Shown here: positions 57,029 through 64,000 of the stretch, piece by piece | How positions within the stretch are numbered: the first letter of the stretch is position 1 | How the letters are laid out: every line of letters begins with the position of its first letter | Source: Chlamydia sp. BM-2023 | GTDB taxonomy: Bacteria > Chlamydiota > Chlamydiia > Chlamydiales > Chlamydiaceae | Reading direction: 5' to 3' | Assembly (NCBI RefSeq): GCF_964023145.1 | Contig: NZ_CAXIED010000001.1 | Coordinates: forward strand, 682,001 to 746,000 | Length of the DNA: 64,000 nt | Made by a program: the position numbers and the translations under genes | The notes under the pieces: generated by a model | What the model saw: the letters and a program-made list of their open reading frames with translations, nothing else | Database searches by the model: none | What the model was told of the DNA's origin: nothing

Positions 57029-57118
57029 TTATTTATTTTTATGACGGTCTCTTCGTCGTCTTTTTTTACGCTTATGCTTAGCGATTTTAAGTCTTCGTTT
57101 TTTCTTAACAGATGACAT
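57029..57118 (-). CDS. 29-residue basic protein, AURKAIP1/COX24 (bS22/mS38-like) type
   Basis: The minus strand from ATG 57118 to TAA 57029 encodes 29 residues, about two-thirds Lys, Arg or His (KKKRRLKIAKHKRKKRRRRD in the middle). This pattern matches the very short AURKAIP1/COX24-domain proteins that are ribosome components (bacterial bS22, mitochondrial mS38) and are often missed in annotation. It begins the operon of mnmG and lplA. Confidence 0.75.
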   Translation of the reverse strand: MSSVKKKRRLKIAKHKRKKRRRRDRHKNK

Positions 57119-57482
57119 AGTCTTTTTTATTGTTAGCGTATGAATATATGCGTGATTTGATCTTTCCTTAAATAAGCAAAGACCCCCAAGAGAGAGATTA
57201 GACTTATTGTCAGAATCATTCTTGGGATACCTATTATACAGGCATAGCGCAGTTTACTACTTTGTATTCTTCTGCGATTCCAACATGCTAAAGATAACTT
57301 TAAGATCGTAGAGCTTGTCTACCCCGCAGGAAACAATAGGCGAAATGTTACTATAAACACATTTTGTGGTCCACTAACGATTTTGATCATTCAGAACAGG
57401 AGAAAGATCAAATAGATTTTTTTAGAACATAGAGATAAGAAGTTTATAAAATGTTGAAGGTTGTTTTGAAAAAACTTTTTGA
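57119..57482. other. Non-coding interval between dnaB and the mnmG operon
   Basis: About 360 bases with no supported gene. Downstream of the dnaB stop it must hold a dnaB transcript end and a promoter for the basic micro-gene/mnmG/lplA run, both on the minus strand. I see no clear terminator hairpin, only AT-rich sequence. Confidence 0.45.
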
Positions 57483-58901
57483 TTAGCCGTTGAATTCAAA
57501 GGCGGAATAGTTTCTAAAACGAGCCAGTTCTTTCTCAAACACTAAGGGGACAGAGCCTATAGACCCGTGACGGTTTTTAGCAATTATGAGTTCTGCTGTT
57601 CCAGGCTTATCATTGGGATCGTAGTACTCTCGTCGCAAGAGAAACATAACTAAGTCTGAATCCTGCTCGATACTTCCACTTTCTCTAAGGTCGCTCATCA
57701 TAGGGCGATGGTTGGCTCTATCTTCAACTTTTCTAGATAGCTGTGATAAACAAAGAATAGGAATGTTTAGTTCTCTAGCTAGAGTTTTGAGCATCCTTGA
57801 AATCTCTGAAATTTCAGTTTGGCGACTCTCTACAGAACGTAAGGTGCCCGAACCAGAAAGAAGTTGTAAGTAGTCGATAACCAGAAACTGAATATCATAG
57901 CTTTCTTTCATTCTTCGAGCTCGTGCTCTAAGATCAGTAACTTTTAATCCTGGTTGATCATCAATCAATAAAGTATGTTGTTGCATTTCACTGACAACAG
58001 AAACAATACGTTGAAAATCTTGCCCGGATAAATCTCCAACACTGATCTTTCGAGATTCTACCTCGGCTCGTGAACATATAATGCGATGAATTAACTGGTT
58101 TACCGTCATCTCTAGAGAGAAAATCCCAATAGGAAGGCGGCTATGAAAACACATATTTTCTGCTATATTTAAAGCAAGAGCGGTCTTCCCCATGGCAGGT
58201 CGCGCTGCAAGAATCATTAAGTTAGATGGAGAAAAACCATTCACTATTTTGTCTAAATCAATGAAGTGTGTTGGGATGCCCGAAATAGGTAAAGCATCGC
58301 CACTTTGTGCATGTTGCTGAAAAAATTCCTGTTTTTCCTGCAGCTGTATTAGAAAGGGTTTCTCTTGAGCAGAGGTCAGCCCTTGAAGCTTGTCAGCAAC
58401 CAGCACGTATTGAGTGAGTGATGTTGTTTGGCTAATTTTAAATAAAGCATTCTGAGCTTCATCCAATGCAACAGCGACATCTTTGGGTTCTTCCGTTGCT
58501 GTTTTCTCTATTTCCTTAGCCGTTTGAATCATCTTCCTTAAGATGGACTTAGAAAGAATGATCTGAATATATTCTTCAATGTAGGCGGCAGTCCCTGCAA
58601 AATCTGCAAGGGTAATTAGATATCCAGGACCGCCTATGACCGTGAGATGATTTCTTCGTTTTAGCTCTTCGCCAGCAAGATGCACGTCTATAGGTTTATC
58701 TTGTTTAAAGGCATCCTGAAGAACACGGAAAATAATTTTGTGTTCGAGATAGTAAAAATCGTCTTCATTAAGCTGGTTAGCCGCAAGATTCAGATAATTT
58801 ACTCCAGTTAACATGCACCCAAGAACAATCATTTCTGATTCTTTTGAGTTGGGAGGGCTTGGTAAGGTTGGAGTAGGAGTCTTTTCTGTTTGAGTCGACA
58901 T
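57483..58901 (-). CDS. dnaB: Replicative DNA helicase DnaB
   Basis: Hexameric helicase that unwinds DNA at the fork, 472 residues. The N-terminal domain (about 15-120) has PPNSKESEMIVLGCML. The RecA-like ATPase has Walker A ARPAMGKTALALN, Walker B FLVIDYLQLL, SQLSRKVEDR, and the arginine finger region AKNRHGSIGSVPLVF. It contains no intein. With dnaE and polA it is one of three replication genes in the window. Confidence 0.96.
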   Translation of the reverse strand: MSTQTEKTPTPTLPSPPNSKESEMIVLGCMLTGVNYLNLAANQLNEDDFYYLEHKIIFRVLQDAFKQDKPIDVHLAGEELKRRNHLTVIGGPGYLITLADFAGTAAYIEEYIQIILSKSILRKMIQTAKEIEKTATEEPKDVAVALDEAQNALFKISQTTSLTQYVLVADKLQGLTSAQEKPFLIQLQEKQEFFQQHAQSGDALPISGIPTHFIDLDKIVNGFSPSNLMILAARPAMGKTALALNIAENMCFHSRLPIGIFSLEMTVNQLIHRIICSRAEVESRKISVGDLSGQDFQRIVSVVSEMQQHTLLIDDQPGLKVTDLRARARRMKESYDIQFLVIDYLQLLSGSGTLRSVESRQTEISEISRMLKTLARELNIPILCLSQLSRKVEDRANHRPMMSDLRESGSIEQDSDLVMFLLRREYYDPNDKPGTAELIIAKNRHGSIGSVPLVFEKELARFRNYSAFEFNG

Positions 58902-59295
58902 AGTTTTTATAATGCAGCCTAGGAGTAAGAGTCGTTAGAGATCAGGTTAGGATATCGAAAATATATGCTCAAGTTATAAAGGATACCGATGTCGAATATC
59001 GCTAACGAGTCATAAATAAACATCCTCTACCCGTTTGCTGCGAGTAAAAATTACTAGATAGCTAATGCTCACTTACCATAGAATGCTTTCTGCTATATGA
59101 GGGAAGGATGATGGACTTTTTTCTCTCTTTCCAAGATCCGATAGCTAGGATAGGTGAGAAGCGTTAATCTTAAAAGTTAACTTGCTTTCATTAAAGATAG
59201 TAACTATTCTATCTGATTGAATGGGAAGATAATTAAATTTTTTTTCTGGGAATATCTAAACTGTTTTGTTCTGATTAACCTAGGATGTACATTAA
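58902..59295. other. Non-coding interval between dnaB and tRNA-Ser
   Basis: About 390 bases with no supported gene. It should hold the divergent promoters of dnaB (minus) and tRNA-Ser (plus). A TAGGAT hexamer at 59281-59286 could be a -10 element for the tRNA, but the spacing to any -35 is unconvincing. Confidence 0.4.
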
Positions 59296-59383
59296 GGAAA
59301 GATGACTGAGTGGTCGAAAGTACGTCCCTGCTAAGGACGCGTACCTCTAAAGGGTACCGAGGGTTCGAATCCCTCTCTTTCCG
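59296..59383 (+). tRNA. tRNA-Ser (anticodon GCU)
   Basis: Class II tRNA of 88 bases. Acceptor stem GGAAAGA/TCTTTCC is complete. The anticodon stem CGTCC/GGACG encloses CTGCTAA, giving GCT. A long variable arm (GTACC/GGTAC stem) and a T loop with GGTTCGAATCC follow. The discriminator is G, as expected for serine. CCA is not encoded. Confidence 0.95.
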
Positions 59384-59592
59384 AATTTTCCAAACATTCA
59401 ACAAAACTTACTAGTTGCTCTTTTCTTTAATTTTTTTTTACAACATCAAATAGGTATCCATGTAGAGTAACCTTAGGAGATAGCTGTTAGAATAAGAGAG
59501 CAACTCTGTTCTTGCCTGTAGACCTTGCTTATCCTATAATAGACTCTTTTAGATTATTAAGATTCCTTAAAAAGACTACGTTAGCCAACACC

Positions 59593-60099
59593 ATGAGACA
59601 ATTTTGTAATTTACTTTCTCTATCACGTATCTGGCTAGCCTTGTTTTTTTATCAAGAGAGGAATCATCTGCGCTTGCTGGTGATACTAGGCGCCATGGCA
59701 AGCGATGTTTTGGATGGGTATCTTGCTCGTCGTTATAAGGCTACAAGTCGTCTAGGCTCCATGCTAGACCCCGTAACCGATAAATTTTTTGTTTTTGTCT
59801 GTGTTGCCATTCTTTACTGGGAAGGCTCCCTGTCTCCTTCTCACCTTCTGCTGATTTTTGCTAGAGACATTTTTCTCGTTCTATTCGCTATTTATCTCTC
59901 CATAGTCCGGGGGTGGAGGGGATATGATTACAGAGCCCTGTTCTTCGGTAAGATTTTCACAGTTGTTCAATTTATTATTCTGCTTGGGGTGACCGCTGGA
60001 GTGAAAATTCCTGTAATGGGCCTAACTCCACTCATTATTCTCGGGTTTCTCTACTTCTTAGAGAGAGTAATGGATTATAAAAAACAATGTCTTGATTGA
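59593..60099 (+). CDS. pgsA: CDP-alcohol phosphatidyltransferase (PgsA-like)
   Basis: Membrane enzyme that joins a CDP-diacylglycerol phosphatidyl group to glycerol phosphate or a similar alcohol. The family motif is intact: DGYLARRYKATSRLGSMLDP then VTDK, fitting DG-AR-G-D-D spacing. Four or more hydrophobic helices follow. I favour ATG 59593 (168 residues), which gives the usual MRQFCNLLSLSRI start. A TTG at 59512 would add 27 residues and lies 11 bases after AAGAGAG. Confidence 0.85.
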   Translation: MRQFCNLLSLSRIWLALFFYQERNHLRLLVILGAMASDVLDGYLARRYKATSRLGSMLDPVTDKFFVFVCVAILYWEGSLSPSHLLLIFARDIFLVLFAIYLSIVRGWRGYDYRALFFGKIFTVVQFIILLGVTAGVKIPVMGLTPLIILGFLYFLERVMDYKKQCLD

Positions 60100-60331
60100 C
60101 TGTATTGTAAAATTTTTATTTAAAATAAGAGAAGGTGGATCTCATAGGAACAGCTTGTATTTTAGGCAGAGTTTCGCTACAATGGTCCTTTACTTATATC
60201 ATAGTCTTTTAAAATATGCCTTGCCGTTCGTTCAGCAACAAGTATTACGAGAACTGTAACAGTTCAAAGTCTCCTGGGCATGATTTATTCATTCACACAT
60301 CTTTATATTCTATAATTTCGGGAAGGAGTTT

Positions 60332-61981
60332 ATGCAGTCATCAGAAATGAAGCCATTTTCAAGACTGCGGGCGTACTTCTGCCCCATATATCGATCAGAG
60401 TTTCCTAAATTTTTTCCTCTTTTCTGGCTAGCTTTCTTCGTGGGATTTAATTACTGCCTCCTTAAAAGTATGAAAGATACTTTGGTGGTGGTAGGTTCTG
60501 ATGCGGGTGCAGAAGTTATACCGTTCTTAAAGGTCTGGGGGATTGTCCCTGGAGCCGTGATTGTTACCATGATCTACGGATGGTTAAGTAGTCGGTGTCC
60601 TAGAGACACCGTTTTTTATTCCTTTATAGGGACGTTTGTCGGCTTCTTCTTTCTGTTTGCTACAGTAATCTATCCTATGGGAGAAGCCCTACATCTACAC
60701 TCCCTTGCAGATAGGTTGCAGGAGCTACTCCCCAAAGGACTCCGCGGCTTCATTGTGATGATTCGCTATTGGAGCTACAGCATTTACTACGTAATGTCCG
60801 AGCTTTGGAGCTCTGTAATTCTCTCGACACTGTTCTGGGGACTCGCGAATGAGGTGACTAATGTTAAAGAAGCGGGAAGATTCTACGCTTTAATTAACAC
60901 TGGTTTAAACCTGTCCTCTATATTCGCTGGAGAAATCTCCTATTGGATGGGGAAACATACGATTCTGGTCCTTCCTTTTGCAAAGGATAAATGGCACGAA
61001 GTGATGATGAACCTTACGATTTTGATCGTGTTAGCTGGATTATGTATGATATGGCTATATAGACGGGTTCACTCCCTAACTCTGCATAATTATAACTTTA
61101 CCTCGGTATTTTCATCCGGTCCTTCGACGGCACCCGCTCAAGCGGAAGAAAGTGTTGCCAGTGTTAAATCTAAGAAAAAGACAAAAACTAAAGCCAAAAG
61201 TCTTTTCCTCCATCTCATTCGCTCTCGGTACCTCCTCGGCCTTGCTGTCGTCGTGCTAGCCTATAATCTAGTCATTCACCTCTTTGAAGTAGTTTGGAAA
61301 GACCAAGTTAGCCAGATTTATAGCTCCCATGTTGAATTTAACGGTTACATGAGTAGGATTACTACTTTGATCGGGATAGTCTCTGTTCTTGCTGCTATCT
61401 TCCTTACAGGACAGTGTATTCGTAAATGGGGATGGACTGTAGGAGCACTGACTACCCCAATTGTAATGCTTATAACCGGAGCCTTATTCTTCGGAGCAAT
61501 CTTCGCTGTGAAGAGAGATGTCATGATATTTGGAGGCCTTTTCAATATGGCTCCACTGGCTATAGCCGCCTGGATAGGAGGCATGCAGAACGTCTTCTCC
61601 CGAGCAACGAAATTCACCTTCTTTGACCAGACTAAGGAAATGGCATTTATTCCTCTCCCTAGTGATGAGAAAAACTTTGGTAAAGCTGCTATCGACGGTG
61701 TGGTGTCACGCATAGGTAAGTCCGGGGGATCTTTGATCTACCAGGGACTATTAATCATCTTTTCATCTGTTGCGGCAAGTGTCAATGTGATCGCTGTTGT
61801 CCTGCTCGTCATCATGGTGGTTTGGATTGCTGTTGTAGCCCTATTAGGAAGAGAATATAATATCAAAGTTGCCGACTCTATTGCTGGAGATTCCATCGCA
61901 GTGGCTCATACTTCTGCTGCAGTTGTTGAAAAGTCTTCAGGAGAAGCTTCTCATAGTAAAGAAGAAGTCGCTACACTATAA
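60332..61981 (+). CDS. npt2: Nucleotide transporter of the ADP/ATP translocase (Npt) family
   Basis: Twelve-helix inner-membrane carrier, 549 residues, of the type used by obligate intracellular bacteria to import host nucleotides. Typical parts are the N-terminal [19 protein letters not shown] and [21 protein letters not shown], and [18 protein letters not shown] in the second half. A Lys-rich loop ([11 protein letters not shown]) separates the halves. Position matches CT495, which I recall as Npt2, the broad-specificity uptake carrier rather than the ATP/ADP exchanger. GGAAGGAG precedes the ATG and a terminator follows. Confidence 0.88.
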   Translation: MQSSEMKPFSRLRAYFCPIYRSEFPKFFPLFWLAFFVGFNYCLLKSMKDTLVVVGSDAGAEVIPFLKVWGIVPGAVIVTMIYGWLSSRCPRDTVFYSFIGTFVGFFFLFATVIYPMGEALHLHSLADRLQELLPKGLRGFIVMIRYWSYSIYYVMSELWSSVILSTLFWGLANEVTNVKEAGRFYALINTGLNLSSIFAGEISYWMGKHTILVLPFAKDKWHEVMMNLTILIVLAGLCMIWLYRRVHSLTLHNYNFTSVFSSGPSTAPAQAEESVASVKSKKKTKTKAKSLFLHLIRSRYLLGLAVVVLAYNLVIHLFEVVWKDQVSQIYSSHVEFNGYMSRITTLIGIVSVLAAIFLTGQCIRKWGWTVGALTTPIVMLITGALFFGAIFAVKRDVMIFGGLFNMAPLAIAAWIGGMQNVFSRATKFTFFDQTKEMAFIPLPSDEKNFGKAAIDGVVSRIGKSGGSLIYQGLLIIFSSVAASVNVIAVVLLVIMVVWIAVVALLGREYNIKVADSIAGDSIAVAHTSAAVVEKSSGEASHSKEEVATL

Positions 61982-61986
61982 TTTTT

Positions 61987-62011
61987 AAAAGGGCTGCTAA
62001 GCCCCTTTTTC
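61987..62011 (+). terminator. Rho-independent terminator after npt2
   Basis: AAAAGGG pairs with CCCTTTT around a short loop with one bulged C, followed by more Ts. It starts 6 bases after the stop codon. Confidence 0.65.
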
Positions 62012-62071
62012 TCTATTTTTTTTGATCTTTAAGCCTTTCCTCGCTTATTTTATCTATTTTATAAATTTTTG

Positions 62072-63088
62072 ATGTTACGGGTATTTATGAAAACGTTTTG
62101 GCATTTTTTGTCTAAAGGCTTCTTATCGATTCTTGGCTTGTCGCTAGGAGTGGTTCTCGCTTTCTTTGTTACTTTAATGTTAGTGGTTTCTACTTCTGGC
62201 ATGAACGATTCTCAATTTGTGAACATGGCCGATGCTAAAGGAGAGGTAAAAGATCTTGGGAAAGATGCGCCAATCATTGCTATATTAGAAATGAAAGATG
62301 TAATTTCTTCGAGTAAACACACTGCAAAAGTGATCCAGGATGCTATTACAGCTTTGGATGCAGCCCCTTATAAAGATAGAGTAAAAGGCATAATAATCGA
62401 TATGGATTGCCCCGGAGGTGAAGTATTTGAAATTGCTCGTATTTACTCAACTTTTCAATTTTGGAAACAACGAACAAACTGCCCTATATATGTTTTTGTA
62501 AATGGATTATGCGCATCAGGTGGATATTATGTTGCTTGCGCCGCTGATAAAATTTATTCCACATCTGCCTCTATGATAGGTTCCGTCGGAGTGCTTTCTG
62601 GGCCCTATTTTAATGTAAAAGAAGGCTTAAACCGTTATGGTGTAGAAAGTGATTTGCTCACGGCAGGAAAAGATAAGGCTCCTATGAATCCTTATACTCC
62701 TTGGACAGCTAAGGATCGTGAAGTACGTCAAGAAATTATTAACTACCTTTACGATCAATTTGTAGATATAGTTGTGGACAATCGTCCTATGCTGACTAAA
62801 GAAAAGCTCGTGAATGTGTTAGGAGCACGTTTATACTCCCCAATCAGAGCTTTAGAAGAAGGCTATATAGATGTGATCAATGTAACCAAACAACAGGTAT
62901 TACAAGATCTAGCTGTTGCTTGCCAAATTGAAAATAATTATCGCGTGATTGGTTTAGGCAGTGATGGATGGTTGAAAAAAGTTATGTCTTCAATGGCAAA
63001 TAGTCCCGTATTTACTGGAAAAATTCAACACGAAGTACTTCCTAGTCTGGATAACAATGTCAACACACTGTATTACTTAGATTCTTGA
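62072..63088 (+). CDS. sppA: Signal peptide peptidase SppA/SohB family protease
   Basis: Membrane-anchored serine protease that degrades signal peptides and membrane fragments. The N terminus has one hydrophobic anchor (about 13-37). The fold is crotonase-like, with the nucleophile Ser in GLCASGGYYVACAADKI and the likely catalytic Lys in LLTAGKDKAPMNPYTP. The 338-residue length fits the short SppA form. ATG 62072 is used. ATG 62087 would shorten it by five residues. Confidence 0.88.
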   Translation: MLRVFMKTFWHFLSKGFLSILGLSLGVVLAFFVTLMLVVSTSGMNDSQFVNMADAKGEVKDLGKDAPIIAILEMKDVISSSKHTAKVIQDAITALDAAPYKDRVKGIIIDMDCPGGEVFEIARIYSTFQFWKQRTNCPIYVFVNGLCASGGYYVACAADKIYSTSASMIGSVGVLSGPYFNVKEGLNRYGVESDLLTAGKDKAPMNPYTPWTAKDREVRQEIINYLYDQFVDIVVDNRPMLTKEKLVNVLGARLYSPIRALEEGYIDVINVTKQQVLQDLAVACQIENNYRVIGLGSDGWLKKVMSSMANSPVFTGKIQHEVLPSLDNNVNTLYYLDS

Positions 63089-63117
63089 TGTCCGCAAACT
63101 AGTAACGGAGAGGGTAC

Positions 63118-64000
63118 GTGAGAAAAATCTTTATATTAGATGCCTCAGGATTTATTTTCAGAGCATATTTTGCTCTCCCAGAAATGAAAAATTCTTCAGG
63201 AGCAGCAACACAAGCAATTTTTGGTTTCATTCGCTCTATTAATAAACTGATCAAAGAGTTTTCTCCTGATCACATGGTGGCCGTTTTTGACGGCCCCAAT
63301 AATAAACAAAGTCGTAGAGAAATCTACGCTGATTATAAAGTTAATCGTGAACAACGTGCCGAAGACCTTTATCAACAAGTCCCATTAGTCAAAGAATACT
63401 GCTCGCTGCTCGGTTTGCCCTATTTAGAAATAGAAGGAGTAGAAGCCGATGATGTCATCGCTAGTATAACGAAAAAAGCTAGTGCTGAAGGCTATGACGT
63501 ACGCATATGTACTACAGATAAGGATCTACTTCAGCTTGTAAGCCCCAATGTATTGGTTGTGAATCCCTGGAAAGACCAACAGGAAATTAATGAAAATGAT
63601 GTCATAAATGCTTACGGAATCCCTCCAAAAAGAATACCAGATTATCTCGCGCTAGTTGGGGATGCCTCTGACAATATTCCCGGCGTAGCAGGATGCGGAC
63701 CAAAAACAGCTAAGAATCTTTTGCAAAAGTATGATTCTGTAGCAGGTATTCTGGAAAACTTTGATCTTCTGACAGAATCCTCCAAGAAGATGCTCTCAGA
63801 ACAAAAAGATGTCTTATTGTTAAGTAAGGAACTCGCTGTATTAAATCATGATATCGAATTGCCCGTAGCCATAGAAACGTTAAAGTTTCCTCTGCATGAA
63901 GCAAGCCTCGAGAAGTTAAACACTTTTTATATGCAACAAGGTTTTAAAACCTTAGTGCAAAATGTTAAACAGGAAAAATCAGATGTAAAAGTAGAAGTTA
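63118..64000 (+). CDS. polA: DNA polymerase I, N-terminal part (cut by window edge)
   Basis: The frame starts at GTG 63118 after GGAGAGGG and stays open to the window end, giving 294 residues. It matches the 5'-nuclease domain of PolA: IFILDASGFIFRAYFALP, VAVFDGPNNKQSRREIYADYK, EGVEADDVIASI, TTDKDLLQLV and the helix-hairpin-helix region VGDASDNIPGVAGCGPKTAKNLL. The acidic metal ligands are all present. The exonuclease-like and polymerase domains lie beyond the window. Confidence 0.95.
   Translation, partial: MRKIFILDASGFIFRAYFALPEMKNSSGAATQAIFGFIRSINKLIKEFSPDHMVAVFDGPNNKQSRREIYADYKVNREQRAEDLYQQVPLVKEYCSLLGLPYLEIEGVEADDVIASITKKASAEGYDVRICTTDKDLLQLVSPNVLVVNPWKDQQEINENDVINAYGIPPKRIPDYLALVGDASDNIPGVAGCGPKTAKNLLQKYDSVAGILENFDLLTESSKKMLSEQKDVLLLSKELAVLNHDIELPVAIETLKFPLHEASLEKLNTFYMQQGFKTLVQNVKQEKSDVKVEV

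Noticed and set aside
59122..59132. CTCTCTTTCC copy resembling the 3' end of tRNA-Ser about 250 bases upstream, a possible att-like scar
   Set aside because: Only about 10 matching low-complexity bases, with no integrase or foreign genes between.
59204..59404. Minus-strand open frame of 66 codons
   Set aside because: It is the reverse of tRNA-Ser and its flanks; no ribosome site and no protein-like pattern.

Overview
The window is chromosomal DNA from a member of the Chlamydiaceae. Gene order follows the blocks of Chlamydia trachomatis as I remember them: parB to pgk (about CT688-CT693), then fmu down to polA (about CT553 to CT493) in one long collinear run. Recognisable chlamydial markers are a hexose-phosphate antiporter, a nucleotide transporter of the ADP/ATP translocase type, the Mip lipoprotein, the CapI inclusion protein and the chlamydial transcription activator GrgA. 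The junction joining pgk to fmu through two effector-like genes, and the sequence of those effectors, suggest a species outside C. trachomatis (psittaci/caviae/felis/abortus/pecorum type). That placement is inference. No phage, insertion sequence, CRISPR array or rRNA is visible, and the DNA is moderately AT-rich throughout.

Layout. 1-3120: a cut-off minus-strand reading frame, parB, and a convergent pair of peptide-transporter ATPases. 3174-6387: a PhoU-like protein, a PiT phosphate permease and pgk. 6388-10753: an accessory block with two large low-complexity proteins resembling the type III effectors TmeA and TmeB, and one chlamydial hypothetical. 10851-22411: an RNA methyltransferase, DacF, RsbW, envelope lipoprotein and TPR proteins, DnaE and UhpC. 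22655-36730: a small odd locus, HisS, AspS, Mip, TrmL-like, TrxA with an upstream tRNA-Leu, TsaE, a DnaQ-like protein, a thioesterase, the Lnt-LpxC-FabZ-LpxA-Fmt run, and CapI. 37033-49477: the S10/spc/alpha ribosomal-protein cluster of 23 genes including secY and rpoA. 49514-55196: gapA, grgA, tRNA-Leu(UAA), a coiled-coil protein, RuvC, RuvA, Ndk and a lipoate ligase. 55183-64000: MnmG, a 29-residue basic ribosomal-type protein, DnaB, tRNA-Ser(GCU), a phosphatidyltransferase, the nucleotide transporter, a signal-peptide peptidase and the start of polA.

How it works together. Most of the window is housekeeping: translation, replication and repair, and outer-membrane and lipid A assembly. It is interleaved with host-dependence functions: import of peptides, phosphate, hexose phosphate and nucleotides, scavenging of lipoate, and secreted proteins. 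The most unusual features are an arginine/glycine-rich insertion of about 60 residues near the N terminus of ribosomal protein L2, three regularly spaced SH3-ligand-type motifs plus a polyproline tract in the TmeA-like protein, a cysteine cluster beside a basic helix in the TmeB-like protein, and a hairpin directly against the start codon of the gene at 9599.
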